Assembly (NCBI GenBank): GCA_024803745.1 | Contig: JANJXV010000037.1 | Span: 6,845,501 to 6,909,500 of the forward strand | Direction of reading: 5' to 3' | DNA from: Megascapheus bottae | Taxonomy: Eukaryota; Chordata; Mammalia; Rodentia; Geomyidae | DNA length: 64,000 nucleotides | Shown here: in pieces, positions 1-11,095 of the stretch | Numbering within the stretch: the first letter of the stretch is position 1 | How the letters are laid out: every line of letters begins with the position of its first letter | Program-made: the position numbers and the translations under genes | The notes under the pieces: generated by a model | What the model saw: only the letters and a program-made list of their open reading frames with translations | What the model was told of the DNA's origin: nothing | The model's database searches: none

Positions 1-845
1 CCAGCAGGCAGCCACAGATGTGATTGGAGCGGGGGAGGGGCAGTGCTTCAGGAAATCCCCTCTCCGAAGAAGCATTTTCTATGTTTGCATCCCATAGTCT
101 TTCTCTCCTTTCTAAAGGCTTCCACCTAGACAGCCCTTGCAACCTCCTCATTAGAATGAAAATACTACTGGGTCAACCTGCTTTCAGTCCCTGCTTGGTC
201 CCCTCTATCTTGTAGAACCAAAGTCAAAATCTCCCAAGTGACTCCTCCCGCTTCCCACCTCTCTCCTATGAAACCTTTTCACCCACTGAGGCTCAGCTTC
301 CTGGCCTCTAGGCACTTACATGGGCCCAAAGTTTAGATGCTCAGAACCTCAGGGTATGCAGAGCCCAGTCTCCATAAAGAAAATGATTTTTCCCTCTTAT
401 GCAGCTGGCTCTTACAGGACTGACTTTAGCTATCTTCACTTTCTTTAAAAAAAGGTTTCTGATTAACCCAAACTAGATTAAGTTTCCCACAAGGACTCCC
501 TACCTCTGCTGAATGGTTAGAAAATGGAGAAGCCCCATTTTGAAAGCTCGAATCCGGAGTCTATTAAAAAAAGCTTCATGGTGTACTCCTGTCTCAAAGA
601 CCAGCAACCAACAACAACACTTAACACTGTTTGGAAACTGAGCCATGAAGTAAGAGAAGACAGGAAGAACAAAAACAATCTGAACAAACCTATTCAGCTC
701 CAATGGAGAGCTGAAGTGGAGCCAGGATGCAGGGGACACGTGGCCTAGTGTAATGTAATGGCACCTGAGCTGGTCCAGGCCTGAAAAGACTCAGATCAGG
801 AAGCAAGGTCACAGGAAATGTGAGTCCCAGGTAAAGGACGCATTA
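1..845. other. No feature recognised
   Basis: Mixed-composition non-coding DNA. Open frames of 60-80 codons occur on both strands near 500-750 but overlap each other, lack splice or codon signatures and match nothing I know. I see no repeat family here. Confidence 0.5.
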
Positions 846-981
846 CTATTTTTGGTTTTCTAGTGGTTAATTGGAGGTAAGAGTCTCATGGACTTCAGTG
901 CCCTGGCTGGCTTTGAACTGAGATCCTCAGATCTTAGCCTCCTGGGTAGCTAGGATTACAGGTGTGAGCCACCATGCCCTG
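846..981 (-). repeat. B1-like SINE half, antisense
   Basis: Read on the minus strand it begins with the B1 hallmark GGTGGCTCACACCTGTAATC and continues through the GAGGCTAAGATCTGAGGATC and CATGAGACTCTTACCTCC segments typical of the left half of the B1-dID-type dimer in this genome. The ID-like right half is missing, so it is a 3'-truncated or monomeric copy. No target duplication was seen. Confidence 0.85.
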
Positions 982-1039
982 CTAGATCACTTCTAATGTT
1001 GAAAGATAACTATGATTGAAAACAACTAACAGTTGTTAC

Positions 1040-1124
1040 TGCTGGAGATGTAGCTCAGTGGTAGGGTGCTACCCTAACTCAAGGCTCTTGGTTTGACCGC
1101 TGGAACCATTCTCTTAAAAAATAT
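1040..1124 (+). repeat. ID-type SINE monomer
   Basis: A tRNA-like A box (GATGTAGCTCAGTGGTAGGG) and a degenerate B box (GGTTTGACCGC) at the expected spacing, followed by an A-rich tail. This is the ID element layout (tRNA-Ala derived). Mutations in the B box make it an old copy rather than a tRNA gene. Confidence 0.75.
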
Positions 1125-1126
1125 AG

Positions 1127-1224
1127 GTGTTGGAATTGGCGCTGCTGCTCAAGGCGTAGGGGTATAGCCTTGAGCTAAAGAGCTCATGGACAGCACCCAG
1201 ATCCAGAGTTCAAGCCCCACAACC

Positions 1225-1275
<51 letters not shown>
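1127..1275 (+). repeat. ID-like SINE right half with (AC)n tail
   Basis: Matches the right half of the local dimeric SINE: GCTGCTGCTCAAG, CCTTGAGCTAAAGAGCTCA, then GAGTTCAAGCCCCA. It runs directly into a pure (AC)n tract at 1226-1275. The left B1-like half is absent. Confidence 0.8.
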
Positions 1276-1276
<1 letters not shown>

Positions 1277-1326
1277 TGTGTATTTAAAAATAGCTAATGG
1301 AGAAGATTTTAAGTATTTCCATGAGA

Positions 1327-1562
1327 GCTCAGTGCTGGTGGCTCATTCCTGTACTAACTACTCAGAAGGCTAATGATCATGGTTTGAAGCCAGCCCAGGC
1401 AGGAAAGTCCATGAGATTTGAATTGCTAATTAACCACCAAAGAGCCAGATGTGAAGTTGCAGCTCAAGTGATAGAGTGCCAGCCTAAAGTGGAAAGTACA
1501 GACAGTGCCCAGACCCTGAATTCAAGTGTATACACACACACACACACATACAAACACACACT
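1327..1562 (+). repeat. B1-dID-type dimeric SINE with CA tail
   Basis: Full dimer. The B1-like half starts at GTGCTGGTGGCTCA; the spacer carries ATTAACCACCAAAGAGCCAG; the ID-like half has GCAGCTCAAGTGATAGAGTG and GACAGTGCCCAGACCCTGAA. The tail is an interrupted (CA)n from about 1530 to 1562. The 103-codon open frame across it is a by-product of the SINE. Confidence 0.88.
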
Positions 1563-2486
1563 TAAAGGTGATAAATACCCTAACATTATACATTATACAT
1601 ATATATAAACATGTCATACAAATATATATAATTATTATGTGTTGATTACATTAAAATTGGAAACATCATGTAGTTTTCTTCATTATGTTCATTTTGTCAA
1701 TTACATCTCAATAGAGCTGAAGAAAAAAAGACAAAGTCATTCTATTTGTCTCAACATCTAGTATGTGACTTCTACTAATATTCAAGGAGAACTTGTCAAG
1801 TGGACCAAAGGAGTAAATAATGGGTGGAGAGGAAGAAACTTGAGTTCCTAGAGTCTTCATTGGTTTAAGTTGCTCTTACACTCAGCAGACATGTATTTGG
1901 TTTCAAGGCAAGTTTGGCAAATGATTGCAATGATTGTGGCATGATTCCCAGGTGGATCTTTCAGCTCGGAAGTTACAGATGAAGTGGCACAAACCCTCAA
2001 CTACGATCTCCCATCTGTGAGCCAGCAGAGCCCTTCCTCGAAAGATCTTTATCTCACTGAGACCAGGTAAAAGCATACAATGTGGATTTGTGTGCACATA
2101 GTAGGTGCATAAATTACTTAATAATTCTGTCATAACACAAGGACCATTACTTCTTCTATTCCCTTGTGAAGGATACAATAATACTTCAGCATCTTGGCCC
2201 CAGACTTTTCATGTTCTGGTTTCCTCATTACAAACCCATTCATTTCCCTTTCAAGTTGGACATGTAGCAGACCCACTCCCTTCCTTCCATTGATTCAGCC
2301 AACACAATGTTTCTGATCTCCTTTAGGGCCTGGTAAGAAATGGAAATATTTTGATCTTTGCTTCAGATCTCCTTGAATAGAGGACCTTCAAGCAAATATA
2401 ATGTGAGGTATAATTGTTCAAGATATTACTACAGTTTCAAGACAAGTCTCATTTCTTCCTACTCATTCCACTGTATCTTAACATGC
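1563..2486. other. No feature recognised
   Basis: AT-rich unique-looking DNA with short ATATAT runs near 1600-1630. No repeat family, exon or RNA gene identified. Confidence 0.45.
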
Positions 2487-2911
2487 CTTTTTAATTTGTT
2501 TTTTTTCATATATGTTTATTGTAATTAATGGAAGGGTTATATTATATTCACCAGATAGAAGATGTAATACTTCACATACATTGATACCCTTTCTCATATC
2601 TTGGTCCCCATTTCCCTCCCCCCACCCCCACCCCTCATCTTGTTTTCTCCCCTTCCAATCCAATTTCAAATAACCAAATATGCAATTATCCAATATATCA
2701 GATAACAAAGTGAAATACTGTAACAATATGAGATAACCAAGGGACAGCAAAAGAGATGAGAGATAACATAGTACATTAAGGACAACAATCACTCATTATA
2801 TGGCTTTTGTTTTTATATCCTAGAGGTCCTTTCATTTAGCATCATACTGTATGGCCTTATGTATCTAGGTTTTGCTCTATTGTAAATCTCTGCCATGAGA
2901 GCCCAAAGTTT

Positions 2912-3511
2912 CTACTGATTATGACAAATGAGGGAAACCATTGAGCCTATGTTCCTTTGAGTCTGGATTACTTCACTTAATATGATTTTTTCTAAGTCTT
3001 TCCATTTCCTTACAAATGGGGCGATGTCATTCTTTCTGACAGCAGCATAGAATTCCATTGTGTATAAATACCACATCTTGTTGATCCAGTCATCAAATGA
3101 GGGGCATCTGGGTTGGTTCCATATCTTTGCTATGGTAAACAGTGCTACAATGAACATCATGGTAAACAGTGCTGCAATGAACATCATGGTGCTAGAGGAT
3201 TTAGTATGCCCTTGTTTCTGGACGGTTAGGTAAATGCTAAGTAGTGGAAATGCTGGGTCATAGGGGAGCTCTATGTTTAGTTTTTTGAGGAACTGCCATA
3301 CTGTTTTCCATAGTGGCTGAACAAGTTTGCACTCCCACCAACAGTGTAGTAGTGATCCCTCCTGACCACATCCCCTCCAGCATCTGTTGTTATTAGATTT
3401 TTTGGTCCTGGCCATTCTAATTGGAGTGAGATGGAATCTTTGAGTTGTTTTGATTTGAATTTCTTTTATGGTCCAAGATTTCGAGCATTTCTTCATGTGT
3501 CTATAGACCAT
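2912..3511 (-). pseudogene. L1 ORF2 C-terminal fragment
   Basis: About 200 codons encode the end of L1 ORF2p, including the Cys-rich segment [18 protein letters not shown] that is characteristic of the ORF2p C terminus, then [24 protein letters not shown] sequence and an [24 protein letters not shown] segment. An in-frame 27-bp tandem duplication (3132-3158 and 3159-3185) repeats the TMMFIAALF part. Endonuclease and reverse transcriptase domains are absent because of 5' truncation, so it cannot be functional. More ORF2 sequence lies upstream in other frames (3604-3915). Confidence 0.93.
3132..3185 (-). repeat. 27-bp tandem duplication inside L1 ORF2
   Basis: Two adjacent 27-bp units (3132-3158, 3159-3185) differ at one base, ACAATG versus GCAATG. 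The length is a multiple of three, so the frame is kept. Other L1 copies in this window, for example near 15310-15345 and 50960-51000, have a single unit. Confidence 0.95.
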
Positions 3512-4252
3512 TCTTATTTCTTCTTCAGAGAAGACTCTCTTTAAGTCTTTGGCCCATCTTTTAATGGGATAGTTGTTATTTTGGAGATTAGTTTTGGAGT
3601 GATTCAGTTTTTTGAGCTGTTGATATATTTTAGATATGAGGCCTTTGTTATATGGTTAGTGAAGATCTTCTCCCATTCTGTAGGCTTCCTATTTAATTTA
3701 CTTTGCCATACAGAAGCTCTGCAGTTTAATGCAGTCCCACTTATCCAGCCTTTCTCTGATTTGTTGTGTTTCTTGGTCCTCATTAAGAAAGTTTCGAGGA
3801 GGCCTAGTATGTCTCCTATTCCTTCTTGTAAAGTTTTCAGTATGTCAGCTTTTACCTCCAGGTCTTTGATCCATTTGGAGTTAATTCTAGTGCAGGGTGA
3901 CAAAGAAGGATCCAACTTTAGTTTTCTGCAGGTGCTTAACCAGTTCTGCCAGCACCACTTGTTGAAGAGGCTGTCTTTTTTCCATTCTATTTTTTTGGCT
4001 TCCTTGTCAAAGATTAGGTGGCCAAAACATGACTTTTTAATTTGATCAGAGGCACTTCTTTCTCAGCTAAGCCTTCTAGTTGCATGAATCATAAAATTAG
4101 TGGAAGCTCACACATTAAGAAAAAAATCAGCTTAAAAAACTATACATCTCCTGCCTATCAAAATATGTATAATAGCTGAGATACATACACAGCATTTATG
4201 TAGGGTTGTAGATATCAAAATAAATATGTACAGTTTTAGTAAATCATTGTTA

Positions 4253-4264
4253 AACACACACACA

Positions 4265-4308
<44 letters not shown>
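4253..4308. repeat. (CA)n microsatellite
   Basis: A nearly pure CA tract with one AAACA interruption near 4266, lying directly upstream of an ID-ID SINE. Confidence 0.97.
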
Positions 4309-4310
<2 letters not shown>

Positions 4311-4319
4311 GAGACTTGG

Positions 4320-4536
4320 AGGTCCAGAGGTTTCGCCTCGTGGCAGATTGCTTGCCTAGCATGCACAAAAATCCAGGTTCAATTCCTGGGTACCACATAC
4401 ATAGAAAAGCTGGAAGTAGTGCTGTGGCTCAAGTGGCATAGTGCTAGCCTTGAGGGAAAAGCCCAAGGTCAGTGCTGAGGCCCTGAGTTCAAGCCCCAGA
4501 ACTGACAAAATAATAATAATAATAATAATAATAATA
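4320..4536 (+). repeat. ID-ID dimeric SINE with (AAT)n tail
   Basis: The first tRNA-like half carries TTGCTTGCCTAGCATGCAC and B box GGTTCAATTCC, then the linker CACATACATAGAAAAGC. The second half carries GCTGTGGCTCAAGTGG and CTGAGTTCAAGCCCC. The tail has become (AAT)n at 4509-4536. The A box of the first half is degraded. Confidence 0.9.
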
Positions 4537-4924
4537 CCACCACACTTGAAAATAAAATAAAACTTTATTTACTATGTTGTATTTAACAGAAAATAGCTTC
4601 TCATCTAAGCAAAACTCCTGTACAACTGCTTTCCAATGAAGAAGGAAGAATATACTAAACGGAAAAAAATTAAAAAACCACAGTTAGGTCAACCAAACCA
4701 AATAAAAACCAAATATGAAGTGATTCATAAGTCAACACACATGCATATGTATGTGGCATGCATGTGTGTACATTTGCATGCATGTGTACCCAAGCCTACA
4801 TCCTCCTCTTGTCCCAGAACTGAGAGTTAAGTCTGACTACACCCTCATACAGCAGACTCACAAAGCAGCCAGCCTGCTTCTGATGGAATCCAGCAGAAAT
4901 CCTGGATCCACATTACTTTTTGTT
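4537..4924. other. No gene; GCATGT-rich short tract
   Basis: Unique-looking DNA. Around 4741-4790 there are several ATGCATGTG-like alternations, a weak simple-sequence patch. Nothing else recognised. Confidence 0.45.
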
Positions 4925-5159
4925 TCACTCTATTTTTTTTTGCCAGTCCTGAAGCTTGAACTCAGGGCCTGAGCACTGTCCTTGGACTTTTTCCTCAAGG
5001 CCAGCACTGTGTCACTTGAGCCATAGCACGACTTCTGGCTTTTCTATGTCTGTGGTACCGAAGAATCAAACCCGGTTCTACCATAGAATCAAACCCGGTT
5101 CTTCGTGCATGCTAGGCAAACACTTTGCCAGGCCAAATGCCCAGCCCCTCACTTTATTT
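4925..5159 (-). repeat. ID-ID dimeric SINE with duplicated B-box region
   Basis: The antisense dimer body is about 4936-5148, with the tail as a T run near 4932-4941. It is flanked by TCACTCTATTT (4925-4935) and TCACTTTATTT (5149-5159), an 11-bp target duplication with one mismatch. Within it a 23-bp unit containing the B box (complement AACCGGGTTTGATT) occurs twice in tandem, at 5056-5078 and 5079-5101, which is not seen in other copies. Confidence 0.9.
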
Positions 5160-5764
5160 GATTTAAGTATAATGAACTCATGGTGAGAACCTTGAACTTT
5201 AACTGAAAGTGGCAGGATGAAAGCAAAACACTTCTTTTGCACTTTCAAAGATCAAGGAAACTGAAAAAACTGCTTACATATCTGGGTTCAAATTCTGCTT
5301 TGGTTCTAAGTTCCTCCATTGTTCTTGAATTCAGCCCAAGGGCTTTCACTGGGGGTCAGTTTCTCATAGGTAGCAGAAGCTACTGCCAAGATGAAGGGGG
5401 AGTTTTGTTTTTATTTTTTATTTTTGTTTTTGTTTAATACGTAAAGGAGATCCCCAACCTGTTCAGGTGACTTATAACACAGCCCTTTCTACAAGTTCAT
5501 GATTGGCAGGGATTATGTGGTAGCCTCCACACTGAAATAATATATGAAGAAAATACAGTGTGCTTACTGGAATAAACAAGGTTAGTGTTGGTAGTGAAGC
5601 TCGGGCTTTTTAATTACAGAAATGAATTCTGTCACATGCAGCCCACCGCCAGTAAATAAGAGCCCTTAGGCATCATGTTCTCTGTGTCAGATCTAGGGAC
5701 AATGAATAGGGATGGATAAATAAATTTCTTTATGTGCATTTTTTCACTTAATACATTTACAGTG
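5160..5764. other. No gene; T-rich patch
   Basis: Unique-looking sequence with a T/G-rich run at about 5403-5436. No recognised family or exon. Confidence 0.45.
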
Positions 5765-5860
5765 TACTGACTTGAGGGATCGAGTCTCTGCTAGGCAACT
5801 TACCTGGATTCACACCTACAACAGTGCCTGGTGCACAATAAACATTTAAATATTTGCAGC
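5765..5860 (+). repeat. MIR 3' end, probable
   Basis: Contains CAGTGCCTGGTGCACAATAA followed by ACATTTAAATATTTG, the usual 3' end of a MIR (CAGTGCCTGGCACATAGTA...AATAAATGTT). The upstream part is too diverged to align by eye. Confidence 0.6.
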
Positions 5861-6004
5861 AAGGCAAAGGGGGAAAGGGAGGAGAGCCCAAGATTATTAT
5901 CAGACCAGACTAGAGCAATGACAGTCAAAACACAGAGAAAGAATTCCTGAAGTAGTTAAAATAATGTTACTTGAAATAACACTAGCAGGAACCAAGTAAG
6001 TTTT

Positions 6005-6060
6005 CAGGACTTTCCATATGCCAGACACAGTTTCAAGCATTTCTCTATTATTATCTATTA
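6005..6060 (-). repeat. MIR/L2-type remnant, weak
   Basis: CTTTCCATATGCCAGACACA followed by TTTCAAGCATTTCTCTATTA resembles the antisense MIR/L2 phrase in which CTATGTGCCAGGCACTGTG leads to a landmark like CTTTACAT. Short and diverged. Confidence 0.4.
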
Positions 6061-8298
6061 AATCTGATATATTTAAACTATTAAGGGATTCTTATTTGAG
6101 TATTACTTATATTAACAGTAAATCATTACAAAAATGCCTTTGTTACAGGCAAAGCCAATCACCAATTTAGTACAAATTAGTCCAATTTAGTACAAAGAAG
6201 CTCTGATAAATTGTCTCATGAAGATTTTCATTGAGGAAGTGGAGCTGAAGAAGTCCTGTGAAGATCCTGTCACATGACTAAGAAAGACTACAAGTGGAAC
6301 TTACTAGAGGCACAGTGGGTTGGCATTCATAACACATGTCATTCAGCCATTGGCCTCAGGCAGGGGTTGGAATTTAAGCAAAGCTCTGAGAAATGGGGCA
6401 ACTGTATGATCTTAGTAAGCAATGTTTATCATCCTGACCCATGTCTGTTAGGGTGCATCTGCTTGGAATAGGGTCTTTAGGGTGAGGTATCAGCAGGCTC
6501 CTTTATAGTAATGTACCCAAAAATCACACCACAGATATAAGGACCCTTGGGCCTGATGGCCAATATGTGTCACCTTCACTAACATTAGCCCTATACCAGC
6601 TCAGAATGGGATTCAGAAATTAATTGCTCAGATTTTGTATCTCCAGTTGGAGTAGGAGGAGATGCCAGAAGACAAAGGATGTGAAGGGATTAAGGAGGCC
6701 AAGAAGGCATTCCTCCCCCAACAAGGCAATAAATACTGTTCAAGCCCTACTACTCAGCATTTACTTCCTAAAATATAGATTGAATTGTATTAATCCTGTT
6801 AGGAAAAATACCACTCTGCCCACAGCCTATATAGCTTCCTTTCTAAGGGAGTTATCAAAGGTCAACTCAGTCTGATTCCCATCTTCTAACTATCCAGTCT
6901 AGGCACCATACTCACATGTTTTTCCACAATGGATTACTCGCTGCATGCTTCTGCCCCTTCCAACTGGGGCCTGTTCACCTTCTTTCTTGTCCACCTCCTC
7001 CTTGGGACTCTGGACTGTCTCTGAGTCTTCCCATCTCACCTCCCCCAGCCCCAGCAAGCCCTGCTGTTCTCCCTATTATCCTCCATTGCCCTTAATAACC
7101 CTCTGTGTTATAGCTCCCTGAGTAGATTCTGTGGATGCATTCCCTACATGTACTATATAGTATGCCTTCCTTTACAATTGGGTATTTTCTCGCTAGATGG
7201 TTCAATTCTTCAAAGCTATAAAAGAACAAAGGCTCTTTTATCTGGAATTAACAGAAACTCAACTCCGACTACCTTAAAACAGGAATATATTGTGTTGTTC
7301 CCCCAAACAAATCAGCTGACTTCAGATGTAGTTGATTCAAGGTTTCAGAGTACCAGGTTTCCCTCTTAACTTTGGGTCTATTTACATCCGGTGAATATGG
7401 CCTCATCAGGCTACATCCTCTTCTTCCAGGTTGAGTTTTCAGGAAAATAAGTGAGATGTTTCCCCAGCAAATGGGTAAGCCTCAAATCTAGTGATCCCAA
7501 GAAGAAGTGAAATCTCTTGGGGGTCATGTCCATTTCACTGGAGGTCGCTTAGTGCCCACTCCCGGACCTGCCCTTGCTGCTGAGCATAGGAATTCTGATT
7601 GGCTGGCTTGGGTTTTGTGTCTACCTCCCTTTGATGAATGGTTTTATCTAAATCTTCTGAATGGATTACCAAATGGAAAGGGGAAGTCTTAATTTCAGAG
7701 CACAGAGAAGAGCTAATAGACAAACAAAATCTGCAGACACTTGCTCAATATCAATATGAAAAGAACAGAGGGTTTTGAGAGGTCAACAACAGCAAGGAAC
7801 AGGGGAGAAAAGGAAATGTGGAAGGAGCTATTGATGAGCCGACTGACTGTCTTTCAGGAAACTGAGAAATTCAGGGTTCTGTCTGCAGATCAGTGCCTTG
7901 GAAGTTCTGTTACATTTGAGCAATAAAATGCCCAGCCATCATTTAAGACAAATATTCTTCCTTTGCAGAGATTGAAAATAAAGCTCCCAATAAAACTTTA
8001 TAGATATGGATGGAAAAGTCAGGGGGCCTTTGGCATTAGTAAACTGTTAAAGTATAACTTCTTTACTCTTTTAGGACTCTAATAAAAAAGTACCGGAGCT
8101 CAAAAAGCCACATTTCTCCCATTGTTAAGCTTTGTCTGACTTGAAGCTCTAAAAAAATGACCATTGCTATTAGTTCTTCAAATAGAAGCATACTGGTTAT
8201 TTTGAGTCCATTTAGTTTTTCTTTGCTGTTTTGCTTTTATTTTAAAAAAGAATCCATTCTTCCCTTCAAGGTTGAAGCAGTTCTGCCTTTGTCTTACT

Positions 8299-8302
<4 letters not shown>
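6061..8302. other. 2.2 kb repeat-poor stretch
   Basis: No SINE, LINE or LTR recognised. Scattered open frames of 60-85 codons on both strands show no homology I can name and no obvious splice-site pairs, so I do not call exons. Confidence 0.45.

Positions 8303-8357
<55 letters not shown>
8303..8357. repeat. (TG)n microsatellite
   Basis: Uninterrupted TG tract of about 27 units. Confidence 0.98.
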
Positions 8358-8360
<3 letters not shown>

Positions 8361-9165
8361 CATTGTTCTTAGTCACACTGGGACCTGGCCACAGGAAAAG
8401 AAAATCTGAGCCTCTGTACACAAAGCTGACCCTGGTGAGTCACTGTCAACAAGTCAGAAGCTCAGAGCTGCTTTCTGAGGAGCAGAGAAATAACAAATGG
8501 AACTCACGAGAACTAAGAGCATCCATTCACACATAGTCACCCAGGGAGAGATGTTTTCATTATGGGCATCACAGGTCATTACAGGGATCACTTACAGTTT
8601 GCTTCCTGTGCACATCAGCCAGTGCAAGTTCACTCTCCTCACTGTCAGCCCACTATGAGGGGCATCACTAGCCAATCAAATGACAACAGAAGTCCTGGTA
8701 ACAAGGGTGTCACTCCACCAGCATGTCCCAAACAACCCAAATGGTCAAGTTTCTAAGATCCCCCATCAAACACATTTCTATCCTTTAACTCTCTTCTTTA
8801 CAAATTCTTCTATTAGAAACATGTATTAACTTACTTATATTTTATAATTAGTTATAAATTAGTTGTATAGTTTATTATGTATGATTTGTAATGTATAATA
8901 TATATTATACACATGTTTTATACGTTGCTGCAAACACATTTGTATTTTCTTGTATATTTTTCTATTTTATATGTATTTTTATTTCATATATTTTTATTTT
9001 ATATGTAGTTCATAGTTTATTTATTTGTTCAAAAGTCTAGAAAGTAATTCAGGATAACACTGCCTACAATCAATATTTTGAAGTCGTGATCCTCAACTAA
9101 AGTAGAGCTTAAATCCCTTCTAATTTATAGCACTTTCTTAGAGACGTTTCAGCATCTGTCACAAA
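8358..9165. other. Unique-looking DNA with an AT-rich block
   Basis: Sequence from 8820 to about 9020 is very AT-rich, with irregular TATATT/TTTTAT runs and no tandem unit. The rest has no recognised element. Confidence 0.5.
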
Positions 9166-9393
9166 TTATTTATTTATTTATTTAGTCCACTATGAGGCTT
9201 CAACTCAGCCTGGGTGCTGTCTCTGAGCCTTGGCTAGTGCTCTACTATTTGAACGACAGCACCACATTTTCACATGGTTTATTGGAGATAAGAGTCTCAC
9301 GGGGACTTTTCTTCCCTGGGCTGGCTTTGAACCTCAATCCTCAGATGTCAGCCTCCTGAGTAGATTACAGGCAAGAGTCACCAGCTCCAGGCA
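9166..9393 (-). repeat. B1-dID-type dimeric SINE, antisense
   Basis: An (ATTT)n tail at 9166-9184 is followed by antisense ID-like sequence (GAGGCTTCAACTCAGCCTGG, GGCTAGTGCTCTACTATTTG) and then antisense B1-like sequence (GATAAGAGTCTCAC, CTCAGATGTCAGCCTCCTGA). It ends near 9393 at the B1 start. Confidence 0.88.
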
Positions 9394-9437
9394 CACAGCT
9401 AATCTTAACAGAACAGGCCATCATCTAGTTTCTTTCT

Positions 9438-10385
9438 AGAAAGTTCATGTTTAAAGGACATACTAAATCCACTAGCACAACAATGTTCATTGCAGCACTA
9501 TTTACCATAGCAAGGATATGGAACCAATCCAGATGCCCCTCAGTTGATGAGTGGATCAACAAGATGTAGTATTTATACATAATGGAATTCTATGCTGCTG
9601 TCAGAAAAAACAACATCTCCCCATTTGTAAGGAAATGGAAAGACTCATATTAAGTGAAGTAAGTCAGACTCAAAGGAACATAGGTTCAATGGTTTCCCTC
9701 ATTTGTCATAATCAGTAGAAATATTGGGCTCTCCTAGCAGAGATTTACAATAGAGCAAAACCTAGATACATAAGGCCATATAGTATGATGCTAAATGGAA
9801 GGACCTCCAGGATATAGAAACAAAAGCCATATAATGAGTGATTGTTGTCCTTAATATACTGTTATCTCTCATCTCTTTTGCTGTCCCTTGGTTATCTCAT
9901 ATTGTTACAGTATTTCACCTTGTTATCTGATATATTGTGTATATGTTTATTTGGTTATTTGAAATAGGATAGGGAAGTGGGGAAAACAAGATGGGGAGGG
10001 TATGGTGGGAGGGAAATGGGGACCAAGACATAAGAAAGGGTATCAATGTTTGTGAAGTAATGCACCTTCTATCTGGTAAATATAATGTAACCCTTCTATT
10101 AATTACAATGAAAATATAGAAAAAAGACCTTGCATTTAGGTTCACTGAAGGTGATCATTCAAGTTTTGATATGTAGAAAAGCTTAATATGAAAAACAATT
10201 CCATTTTCTTTCAAAATATATTGTCTAGCTAATTTAGAGGATTATAGTCTTCCATAAATTTAGGTAAGAAATAACCAGCATGGTAGTTTCTTTTCCTGTG
10301 ACTGTATAATGAAACTGATAGAAAAAATCAATAAATCACTAATCGACATATTTCATATAATAGAAAAAAAGAAAGTTCATGTTTA
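9438..10385 (+). mobile_element. LINE-1 with 3' transduction and 16-bp target duplication
   Basis: The L1 part, about 9454-10125, holds the end of ORF2 and the 3' UTR (GGTATCAATG, CTATCTGGTAAATATAATGT). It is followed not by flanking DNA but by about 238 bp of unrelated sequence (10126-10363) and a second A-rich end. The exact repeat AGAAAGTTCATGTTTA flanks the whole unit (9438-9453 and 10370-10385), so L1 and downstream segment were inserted together. The usual L1 AATAAA reads AATGAA here (about 10108), while the extra segment has AATAAA at about 10330, some 30 bp before the terminal A run. This fits read-through of a weak L1 signal and use of a downstream one. Confidence 0.93.
10126..10363 (+). 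other. Transduced non-L1 sequence carried by the L1
   Basis: It lies between the L1 internal A-run (near 10118-10125) and the terminal A-run just inside the target duplication. It shows no L1 similarity. The sequence should exist elsewhere in the genome, next to the progenitor L1. No open frame or known gene recognised. Confidence 0.88.
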
Positions 10386-10925
10386 CTTTTAACAATGACT
10401 CTGTAATCTCTATCTAATTCCTTCATATCTGGTATTCCAAAACTCTTGTCAGTGGCTCTTAAACATATAATGTAGACTAAAGTTTCCTCAATGAATTTCT
10501 CAGGCATAGATTCAGTAAACCTCCAGTCCATAATTATACAGAGCAGCCAAGATTGTTATAGCACAGCTGGTCACCAAGTCAGGACTCCTGTTTTGTCAAA
10601 TGCATGCAAAGGTTGAGAATTTGAGCTTAGCAATCAGACATGTCTAAGCTCAGGCTTAGAGCTCACGCTGCAGACTGGAAAAAACTTTTATTTGGCCCTC
10701 AAGATGGCTAAAGAAACCAATTTGAGATAAATAGATGTGAACGTTTTTTAATCAGGAGATTTCACACAAAAAATCACATTCCAAATGTTAAAGAAAAATC
10801 AGATGACTTGGTTCTCTGTCCGTGTACATATATGAACTGGCATTTCCCTTCCTGGTCTGTTTTACTCACTTGTGGTATTATCTGCCTTGCTTATAAAAAC
10901 CATGAACTCTTTGTCTTGGCTTTAG
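10386..10925. other. No feature recognised
   Basis: Unique-looking AT-rich DNA; nothing identified. Confidence 0.5.
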
Positions 10926-11095
10926 TCTTGGTTTGGCCACTTGCAGGGTGTGAGTCACTGGTCATATCCCTTGAAGTTCTTGATTCTTTATCTACTAATC
11001 TTTATGGAAGCAATAATACCTCACCACAGTGTAAGCAAATTAAATAAGATATTGAATGTGAAGTGTTTGGCCCAATGCCAGATGCATAAATAATA
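10926..11095 (+). repeat. MIR
   Basis: In order: TGTGAGTCACTGG, then TCTACTAATCTTTATGGAAG, AATAATACCTCACC, TTAAATAAGATATTGAATGT and GTTTGGCCCAATGCCAGATG. This follows the MIR core and 3' order (soluble phrases: GTGACCTTGGGCAA, CATCTGTAAAATGG, AATAGTACCTACC, TTAAATGAGATAATGC, GCACAGTGCCTGG). Confidence 0.8.

Larger units (their letters stand above)
2487..4044 (-). mobile_element. 5'-truncated LINE-1 with 12-bp target duplication
   Basis: An antisense L1 whose body spans about 2499-4032. Its 3' end is the T run at 2499-2506, followed by the family's 3' UTR (TTGTAATTAATGGAAGGG) and the C-rich stretch near 2618-2635 that is the complement of the G-rich 3' UTR tract. It then continues into ORF2 C-terminal sequence and stops abruptly at 4032. 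The repeat CTTTTTAATTTG flanks it exactly (2487-2498 and 4033-4044), proving a single target-primed insertion of a 5'-truncated copy. Frameshifts and stops make it inactive. Confidence 0.95.

Noticed and set aside
1226..1275. Regular repeats as a CRISPR-like array
   Set aside because: Dinucleotide microsatellite without spacers, in vertebrate DNA.
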